A stretch of 64,000 nt of DNA from an uncultured Clostridia bacterium (GTDB taxonomy: Bacteria > Bacillota > Clostridia > Peptostreptococcales > Anaerovoracaceae), in the NCBI GenBank assembly GCA_947302715.1, contig CAMYVY010000004.1:52716-116715 (forward strand). The letters run 5' to 3'. Below the pieces are notes generated by a model, which did no database searches, was not told the DNA's origin, and saw only the letters and a list, made by a program, of their open reading frames with translations. Below, piece by piece: positions 58,973 to 64,000 of the stretch. The first letter of the stretch is position 1. Every line of letters begins with the position of its first letter. The translations under genes and the position numbers were made by a program.

Positions 58973-59647
58973 TCACTCGTAGAGATAGCTATCTTCCAAA
59001 AGAGTAAAGTCACTTTTGCGAAACTCAATCAGACCGTCTCTTTGCATCTTGCTCAGCTCACCGGAAAGGGCGCTTCTGTCGACCCCGAGATAATCCGCAA
59101 GCTCCTGCCTAGAAAACGGAATGGAAAAGTGCATGCTGCCGCTTGTAAGTGCGCATTCGGATAAATAAGACAGGACTCTTTCTCTGATCGATTTAGAAGC
59201 AGTATGCATCATCCTGGCTGACAGATTGAGATTCTTCATAGCAGATATTTTTACAAGGTTGTGTATAAGCCCATTGTGGAAGGCACAACCTTTTTTGCAT
59301 GTAGTCAGAAGACGGTCAAGATTCAGAAAAAGGATCTCAGTAGTTTCTGCGGCTACTACATCATTAAGAAGCGTCCGTCCCGGGATAGCCGCGTAGTTTT
59401 CGGCAAAGAGATCACCTTTTCCTACGTGACCGAAGATATTGCTGTTTCCCCAATAGAAAGTAACTACAATGTTTACACTTCCTGACAGAACCAAACCTAT
59501 TTCGGAAACCTGATCACCGGCATGTAAGATAATGCTTCCTTTCCTGTATTTTTTCTCCCTCACATTTAAGCATAGAAGAATGGTTTTTATCTCTTGCTCA
59601 GTCAATCCCTTAAACAGAGAGGTAGTGCTTAAAAACTGATAATCCAT
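58973..59647 (-). CDS. Crp/Fnr-family regulator (HcpR-like role)
   Basis: 224 residues. A cyclic-nucleotide-binding-type beta-roll (about 15-130), a dimer helix, and a winged helix with FSRQELADYLGVDRSALSGELSKM (about 170-195). There is no N-terminal Fnr-type Cys cluster. It is divergent from the hcp operon and convergent with the DUF438 gene, both of which have the palindrome ATGTTGT-N4-ACAACAT. It is therefore the natural candidate to bind that site and activate nitrosative-stress genes, as HcpR does elsewhere. GGAG lies nine bases before the ATG. Its own promoter overlaps the operator, suggesting autoregulation. Confidence 0.88.
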   Translation of the reverse strand: MDYQFLSTTSLFKGLTEQEIKTILLCLNVREKKYRKGSIILHAGDQVSEIGLVLSGSVNIVVTFYWGNSNIFGHVGKGDLFAENYAAIPGRTLLNDVVAAETTEILFLNLDRLLTTCKKGCAFHNGLIHNLVKISAMKNLNLSARMMHTASKSIRERVLSYLSECALTSGSMHFSIPFSRQELADYLGVDRSALSGELSKMQRDGLIEFRKSDFTLLEDSYLYE

Positions 59648-59670
59648 AAGTATTTCTCCGCTTTCTTAAA

Positions 59671-59688
59671 ATGTTGTTGCAACAACAT
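59671..59688. promoter_or_regulatory. Crp/Fnr-type operator between the regulator and the hcp operon
   Basis: The perfect 18-bp palindrome ATGTTGTTGCAACAACAT. Its centre is 32 bases from the centre of TATACT (59709-59714), exactly the class II spacing (-41.5), and no good -35 is present. Activation of hcp is thus expected. On the other strand it lies 24 bases before the regulator's start. Confidence 0.75.
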
Positions 59689-59777
59689 ACATGCTACTCG
59701 AAGTATAATATACTTCGGACAACAAAGCAACAGTAAGTTGCGCAAAATCCGGACGATTAACAAACTAGGAGGAAATA

Positions 59778-60002
59778 ATGGAAACTGCATTGAACACTTA
59801 TGTAAACAGCAAGACTCTTATAGGAGAGGTAGTAAGAGACTATCCGGAGTCAATCGATGTACTGATGGCTGCAGGGATGCACTGCCTCGGATGCGCAGCA
59901 TCGCAGATGGAATCAATCGAGGATGCGTGTATGGTACACGGTATAGACTCGGAGCTTTTGCTAAACGCTTTGAATCACGTTATCGATATGAAAAAAGCAT
60001 AG
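59778..60002 (+). CDS. DUF1858 protein (hybrid-cluster-associated redox disulfide protein)
   Basis: 74 residues, homologous in outline to the N-terminal domain of the DUF438 protein. It has IGEVVRDYPESIDVLMAAGMHCLGC with a CxxC pair. Such proteins accompany hcp and may relay electrons or thiol equivalents to it. AGGAGG lies six bases before the ATG. First gene of the hcp operon; the next starts 34 bases later. Confidence 0.88.
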   Translation: METALNTYVNSKTLIGEVVRDYPESIDVLMAAGMHCLGCAASQMESIEDACMVHGIDSELLLNALNHVIDMKKA

Positions 60003-60036
60003 CTAATTACCTATTTAACAAAAGGAGGGAGAAATC

Positions 60037-61680
60037 ATGGACAATAAATTGTTTTGTTATCAGTGCCAGGAGACGGCGAAAGGCACAGGCTGCACAGTAT
60101 CAGGTGTATGCGGAAAGAATCCGGAAGTTGCAGGAATGCAGGATCTGCTCATATATGTTACAAAGGGTCTTGCAGCAGTTGCCACAAAACTAAGAGAAGA
60201 AGGAAAGACAGTAGGTAAAGAGGTTAATCACAGAATCACACTTAATCTCTTTACGACTATCACCAACGCAAACTTTGATAAGGAGAATATCACCGAGTAT
60301 ATCAAGGACACACTTCGCATTAAGGAAGAGCTGCTGACAAAGGTGGATAATAATGATGGACTTCCCGAGGCTGCTCTTTGGAGTGATGATGAGGCTGAGT
60401 TCGGAAACAAGGCTGTTTCAAATGCAGTAGGCGTACTTGCTACAGAGAATGAAGATGTACGCAGCCTGAGAGAACTCATCACATACGGACTCAAGGGTCT
60501 TGCAGCTTACTCTAAGCACGCCAACGCACTTATGCAGGATAATGAAGCTATCGATGAATTCATCCAGCTCGCACTGACAAAGATCCAGGATGACAGCATT
60601 TCGGTAGATGATCTTGTAGAACTTACAATGGAAACTGGTAAATTCGGAGTGGACGGCATGGCACTTCTGGACGGAGCCAATACCGGCGCATATGGTAATC
60701 CTGAGATGACAAAGGTCAATATCGGTGTAGGCAGCAATCCGGGTATCCTTATCTCGGGTCACGATCTAAGGGATCTGGAGATGCTTCTCAAGCAGACAGA
60801 AGGAACAGGAGTTGATGTATATACACATTCCGAAATGCTGCCTGCTCACTACTATCCTGAGCTGAAGAAATACAGACATCTTGTAGGCAACTATGGAAAT
60901 GCTTGGTGGAAGCAAAAGGAAGAGTTCGAGAAGTTCAACGGACCTATCCTGATGACAACAAACTGCGTTGTACCGCCTGCAGAGAGCTACAAGGACAGAC
61001 TCTGGACTACAGGAGCAACCGCTGTACCCGGCTGTAAGCATATCTCCGGTGCCTATGGTGAAGAGAAGGATTTCTCGGAAATAATCGAGCAGGCTAAGAA
61101 GTGTGCTGCACCGGAAGAACTTGAGACCGGAACAATTATAGGTGGCTTTGCTCATAACCAGGTGCTTGCACTTGCAGATCAGGTCGTAGATGCGGTTAAA
61201 TCCGGAGCTATTCGTAAATTCGTGGTTATGAGCGGCTGCGACGGAAGAATGAAGTCCAGAGACTACTACAAGGAATATGCCGAAGCACTTCCTAAGGATG
61301 TGGTAATACTGACATCCGGATGTGCCAAGTATAAATACAATAAGCTGGGCCTCGGAGATATCAACGGGATTCCGAGAGTACTTGATGCCGGTCAGTGCAA
61401 CGACAGCTATTCATGGGCGCTGATTGCACTTAAGCTAAAGGAGATCTTCGGTGCTGAGGATATCAACGATCTTCCGATAGAATTCAACATTGCGTGGTAT
61501 GAACAAAAGGCAGTTATCGTACTTCTGGCACTACTCTTTCTGGGCATAAAGAACATCCATCTCGGACCGACTCTCCCTGCATTTCTGTCACCAAATGTAG
61601 CGAATGTACTGGTAGAAAACTTCGGAATCTCCGGAATCGGAACAGTAGAAGATGATATCAAACTCTTCTTTGGAGAATAA
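60037..61680 (+). CDS. hcp: Hybrid cluster protein (hydroxylamine reductase)
   Basis: 547 residues. The N-terminal cysteines are Cys7, Cys10, Cys19 and Cys25 (C-x2-C-x8-C-x5-C), the spacing of [4Fe-4S]-type Hcps of obligate anaerobes. C-terminal ligands of the hybrid Fe-S-O cluster are in [22 protein letters not shown] and GQCND. Hcp reduces nitric oxide and hydroxylamine. AAGGAGGGAGAAATC precedes the ATG. It sits between the DUF1858 gene and the cupin and ferredoxin genes, the last a likely electron donor. Confidence 0.97.
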   Translation: MDNKLFCYQCQETAKGTGCTVSGVCGKNPEVAGMQDLLIYVTKGLAAVATKLREEGKTVGKEVNHRITLNLFTTITNANFDKENITEYIKDTLRIKEELLTKVDNNDGLPEAALWSDDEAEFGNKAVSNAVGVLATENEDVRSLRELITYGLKGLAAYSKHANALMQDNEAIDEFIQLALTKIQDDSISVDDLVELTMETGKFGVDGMALLDGANTGAYGNPEMTKVNIGVGSNPGILISGHDLRDLEMLLKQTEGTGVDVYTHSEMLPAHYYPELKKYRHLVGNYGNAWWKQKEEFEKFNGPILMTTNCVVPPAESYKDRLWTTGATAVPGCKHISGAYGEEKDFSEIIEQAKKCAAPEELETGTIIGGFAHNQVLALADQVVDAVKSGAIRKFVVMSGCDGRMKSRDYYKEYAEALPKDVVILTSGCAKYKYNKLGLGDINGIPRVLDAGQCNDSYSWALIALKLKEIFGAEDINDLPIEFNIAWYEQKAVIVLLALLFLGIKNIHLGPTLPAFLSPNVANVLVENFGISGIGTVEDDIKLFFGE

Positions 61681-61695
61681 AAGGAGACCGGCATT

Positions 61696-62028
61696 ATGAG
61701 AGAACCTATGAAGAATATAGCAAAAGCTGAAGTGCTCGTACTGAAGGATCAAGTGGCTTATCAGGAGGGCCAGGTGGTCAGCAGGACACTGGCTCAGAAT
61801 GGTGCTGTAAGTGTAACGCTATTCTCATTTGACAAAGATGAAGAAATCAGCACGCATGAGTCCGGCGGAGATGCCCTTGTTACATGCCTTGATGGTGTAG
61901 GCAAAATCACAATAGATGGAACCGCATACCTACTGCACGAGGGCGAGTCTATCGTGATGCCGGCAGGTCATCCTCATGCGGTGTATGGAGAAGAACGGTT
62001 TAAGATGCTATTGGTAGTCGTTTTTTAG
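61696..62028 (+). CDS. Cupin-domain protein
   Basis: 110 residues forming a single cupin barrel. Motif 1 is degenerate (STHESGGDALVTCLDG) and motif 2 is PAGHPHAVYG. A metal site is plausible from the His residues. Small cupins of this kind often follow hcp in anaerobes, but their role is unknown. AAAGGAGACC lies upstream, and the gene starts 15 bases after hcp and ends 11 bases before the ferredoxin. Confidence 0.85.
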   Translation: MREPMKNIAKAEVLVLKDQVAYQEGQVVSRTLAQNGAVSVTLFSFDKDEEISTHESGGDALVTCLDGVGKITIDGTAYLLHEGESIVMPAGHPHAVYGEERFKMLLVVVF

Positions 62029-62039
62029 GAGGCAATGAG

Positions 62040-62225
62040 ATGAAATACTACGTAAATGAAAGCTGCATCGGTTGCGGATTATGTGCATCGACATGCCCGG
62101 AAGTATTCTCTATGAATGATGCAGGTACTGCTGTCGCAATTGAAGGTGAAGTCGATGAGGCTAATCTTGAAAGTGCAGCAGAGGCATGTAGCGGATGCCC
62201 GGTAGCGGCAATAGAAGAAGCTTAA
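62040..62225 (+). CDS. Small [4Fe-4S] ferredoxin
   Basis: 61 residues with CIGCGLCASTCPEVF and a distant ACSGCPVAAI, the single-cluster ferredoxin pattern (three Cys plus a distant Cys; the remnant second motif is CSGCP). It is the last gene of the hcp operon and a candidate electron donor to Hcp. AGGAGGCAATGAG overlaps the preceding stop region. Confidence 0.9.
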   Translation: MKYYVNESCIGCGLCASTCPEVFSMNDAGTAVAIEGEVDEANLESAAEACSGCPVAAIEEA

Positions 62226-62247
62226 TGTAGGTACATGAATATGTGCG

Positions 62248-62280
62248 AGAGCAGTGACATATAGTTGCTGCTCTTTTTTT
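62248..62280 (+). terminator. Terminator of the hcp operon
   Basis: AGAGCAG and CTGCTCT pair around a 13-base loop, followed by six T. The interval 62226-62601 otherwise contains the transposase remnant (62328-62377), a GGGCGGCCGCCC palindrome followed by TTTT (62411-62426) and the ATPase promoter. Confidence 0.85.
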
Positions 62281-62327
62281 ATGTGGAAGAAAGGAGGGGC
62301 TGGTGGCAGACATAAAGACAAGAGAAG

Positions 62328-62377
62328 TTGCTTTGACACCCATAAGATACCACCGGCAATTTGAACGAACCTAAAAT
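62328..62377 (+). mobile_element. Transposase C-terminal remnant, copy B
   Basis: 43/50 identical to 57060-57109 and in the same orientation. It reads ALTPIRYHRQFERT then TAA. The two copies bracket the nitrosative-stress cassette. Confidence 0.5.
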
Positions 62378-62507
62378 GAAAAGATTTAAATTACATGGGC
62401 GGTGGTAATAGGGCGGCCGCCCTTTTAGATCGCAAGAAAGTGAGGTTGTGGAGATCGAAGATAAACGGGGGTTAAGGTGTCAGAAAATAACAAAATGTAA
62501 AAAACGG

Positions 62508-62547
62508 CAACGTTAACGTTGATTTAACGCAAAATAGTAGTTATAAT
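62508..62547 (+). promoter_or_regulatory. Promoter of the ATPase gene with overlapping palindrome
   Basis: TTGATT (62519-62524), 17 bases, consensus TATAAT (62542-62547). The perfect palindrome CAACGTTAACGTTG (62508-62521) covers the start of the -35, a placement suited to a repressor. Confidence 0.6.
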
Positions 62548-62601
62548 ATGATCGTAGAAAAGTGAAATCATGGGCTTATGCTCATACTGAAGGAGGTTGT
62601 C

Positions 62602-63831
62602 GTGAAACTATATAGACGGGAAAACTACCTTAGAAAAATTAGAGGATTTTACCACGCTGACGACATCATAAAGGTGATTACAGGAGTAAGAAGATGTGGC
62701 AAATCTAGTTTGATGCAAACTATTTCGGAAGAATTAAGAGAGAGCGGTGTAAAAGAAGAAAACATCATTTATTTAGACCTGGATAAAAGAGGCAATAAAT
62801 CGATTACTACAGTAGAAGCGCTTGAGAAACGAATTTACGAATTAACCACAGCAAAGGGGTTAAAATATTTATTTGTTGATGAAATACAAAACGTAAAAGA
62901 CTTCGAAATACTAATCAATGGTTATAGAACGGATGGGGACTGGTCGATCTTTTTAACGGGATCGAATTCGTATCTTCTTAGTGGAGAACTGATGACTAAA
63001 CTTACAGGAAGATATCTTGAGTTTGAAATGTTTCCACTTTCATTTGATGAATATGAAGACATGAAGGCATTCTATAATAAGCCCGTGGATCCTAACTCTA
63101 TACAGGAACTCAAGAACTATATTTTAGGAAGCGGGTTCCCCCGTACTATTTTCTTGGATGATACTGCCGACAAAAGGACTTATGTCCAGGGAGTAATAAA
63201 GGAGATATTTGAGAAAGATATTAGAAAGAGAGTAAAGATCAGAAAGAAAGAAACTTTCGAACTTGTTCGTCAATACATCATCAATAATTTTGGCGCTACC
63301 ACCAGTATAAACAATATTTGCGAAGAACTTAAAAAAGGCGGAAATAGCATCTCTAAAGCAACTATCTCCAGATATATCAAAGCGCTGGTTGATGCTAAAA
63401 TACTATATGTATGCGATCGATTTGATATGAAATCCAAGAAGATGCTTTCAGGGGAAAAGAAGTATTATTTGTCTGACTTGGGTTTCTATTATGCAGATAA
63501 TACTAATAATGAAATAAACTATGGACCGGTTCTTGAGAACATAGTTTTCACCTATGCTAAATCAAAAGACTGCTCAGTGAGCGTAGGACGCATTGGAAAA
63601 CTTGAATGCGACTTCATAACGAGAAACAGAGAGCAAAACTATGCGTATATTCAAGTGGCATATACCATTCTCGCAAGCAAAGAAACCGAAGACAGAGAAT
63701 ATAGACCACTTGAAACGATAACTGACAACTATCCTCGTTATGTTATTACGACAGATTTACTATTCCAAAGGAGAAGTGGAATAAGTCACGTCAATTTGAT
63801 GGATTTTATGAAAGAAGGGAACGAGTTCTAA
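62602..63831 (+). CDS. AAA-type ATPase with DUF4143 domain
   Basis: 409 residues from a GTG at 62602, chosen because AAGGAGG lies five bases upstream; an ATG at 62578 has no ribosome site. Walker A is GVRRCGKSS (28-36), Walker B FVDEIQN (about 95), and the sensor TGSNS follows. The C-terminal half holds a helix-turn-helix-like segment and the DUF4143 nuclease-like fold (VLENIVFTYAKS, LECDFITRN). The family is widespread and often strain-variable. Its function is not established, though some members behave as defence or toxin-like genes. Confidence 0.88.
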   Translation: MKLYRRENYLRKIRGFYHADDIIKVITGVRRCGKSSLMQTISEELRESGVKEENIIYLDLDKRGNKSITTVEALEKRIYELTTAKGLKYLFVDEIQNVKDFEILINGYRTDGDWSIFLTGSNSYLLSGELMTKLTGRYLEFEMFPLSFDEYEDMKAFYNKPVDPNSIQELKNYILGSGFPRTIFLDDTADKRTYVQGVIKEIFEKDIRKRVKIRKKETFELVRQYIINNFGATTSINNICEELKKGGNSISKATISRYIKALVDAKILYVCDRFDMKSKKMLSGEKKYYLSDLGFYYADNTNNEINYGPVLENIVFTYAKSKDCSVSVGRIGKLECDFITRNREQNYAYIQVAYTILASKETEDREYRPLETITDNYPRYVITTDLLFQRRSGISHVNLMDFMKEGNEF

Positions 63832-63897
63832 GGCAAAACCTTAGACAATACAATAGAAGAACATTTATACAAATCGGTGTTTGTGGAGGTGATTTTA

Positions 63898-64000
63898 TTG
63901 AGAGCGCCATTTCAGATATTAGCAATTCCATATAGATTAAAACCAAATTTGCAATATTGCGTGTTACATCGTTCAGACATCGACCAGTATCAGTTTGTGG
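63898..64000 (+). CDS. NUDIX hydrolase, 5' end only
   Basis: Starts at TTG 63898 behind GGAGGTGA. The visible 34 residues read MRAPFQILAIPYRLKPNLQY then CVLHRSDIDQYQFV, matching the first strands of dATP pyrophosphohydrolase-like NUDIX proteins (MRAPFQVLxxPYR...WQFV). The NUDIX box itself would lie beyond the window edge. Confidence 0.65.
   Translation, partial: MRAPFQILAIPYRLKPNLQYCVLHRSDIDQYQFV

Noticed and set aside
62411..62426. GGGCGGCCGCCC followed by TTTT as a terminator
   Set aside because: The palindrome has no loop and lies after the clear hcp terminator with no gene in between. It is kept only as a note.

Overview
The window reads as a chromosomal segment of a low-to-mid GC Bacillota, most likely an anaerobic member of the Clostridia. 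The evidence is the gene order (yacL-like, ispF, proS, cysS, mrnC, dfr, rlmB, sigH, then rpmG-secE-nusG-rplKAJL-rpoBC-rpsLG-fusA-tuf), an L10 leader RNA, Shine-Dalgarno-led genes, and anaerobe stress proteins (rubrerythrin, hybrid cluster protein, hemerythrin/DUF438 protein). I suspect a relative of the Mogibacterium/Eubacterium group, but the sequence does not prove this.

Layout. 1-3.7 kb: three minus-strand genes (FAD dehydrogenase, patatin-like lipase, sirtuin). 3.8-6.9 kb: a Na/phosphate cotransporter and a YitT membrane protein, with a compact locus between them that looks like a type I toxin-antitoxin module. It has a 29-codon hydrophobic peptide, a convergent small RNA, a shared terminator, and direct repeats that make the RNA complementary to the toxin start site. 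7.0-25.5 kb: one 6160-codon gene for a sortase-anchored surface protein (signal peptide, leucine-rich repeats, about 26 pilin/Cna-B-type modules, InlB-type repeats, VPKTGD anchor).

25.7-52.1 kb: the transcription/translation core, nearly all on the minus strand. Two tuf copies with identical protein and apparently identical coding DNA bracket the RNA polymerase/ribosomal protein operon. A divergent EFR1-type flavodoxin-ferredoxin gene sits between the second tuf and rpmG, and shares a palindromic promoter region with the ribosomal operon. Upstream lie tRNA-Thr(GGT), sigH, rlmB, dfr, mrnC, cysS, proS, ispF and a PIN/TRAM membrane protein.

52.3-56.4 kb: an OmpR-type two-component system, an S26-like peptidase that may be translated from a leaderless mRNA, and a perR-rubrerythrin pair. 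56.6-62.3 kb: tRNA-Thr(CGT) followed by debris of an integrative element (helically phased CCTTCAA repeats, a relaxase fragment, two copies of a transposase-tail remnant). Embedded in it is an intact nitrosative-stress cassette: DUF438/hemerythrin protein, Crp/Fnr regulator, DUF1858 protein, Hcp, cupin and ferredoxin. The regulator's likely 18-bp operator occurs at both promoters. 62.5-64 kb: a DUF4143-type ATPase and the start of a NUDIX gene cut by the window edge.

No rRNA genes, CRISPR arrays, intact transposases or replication origins were seen. All calls come from reading the sequence; no database search was run.
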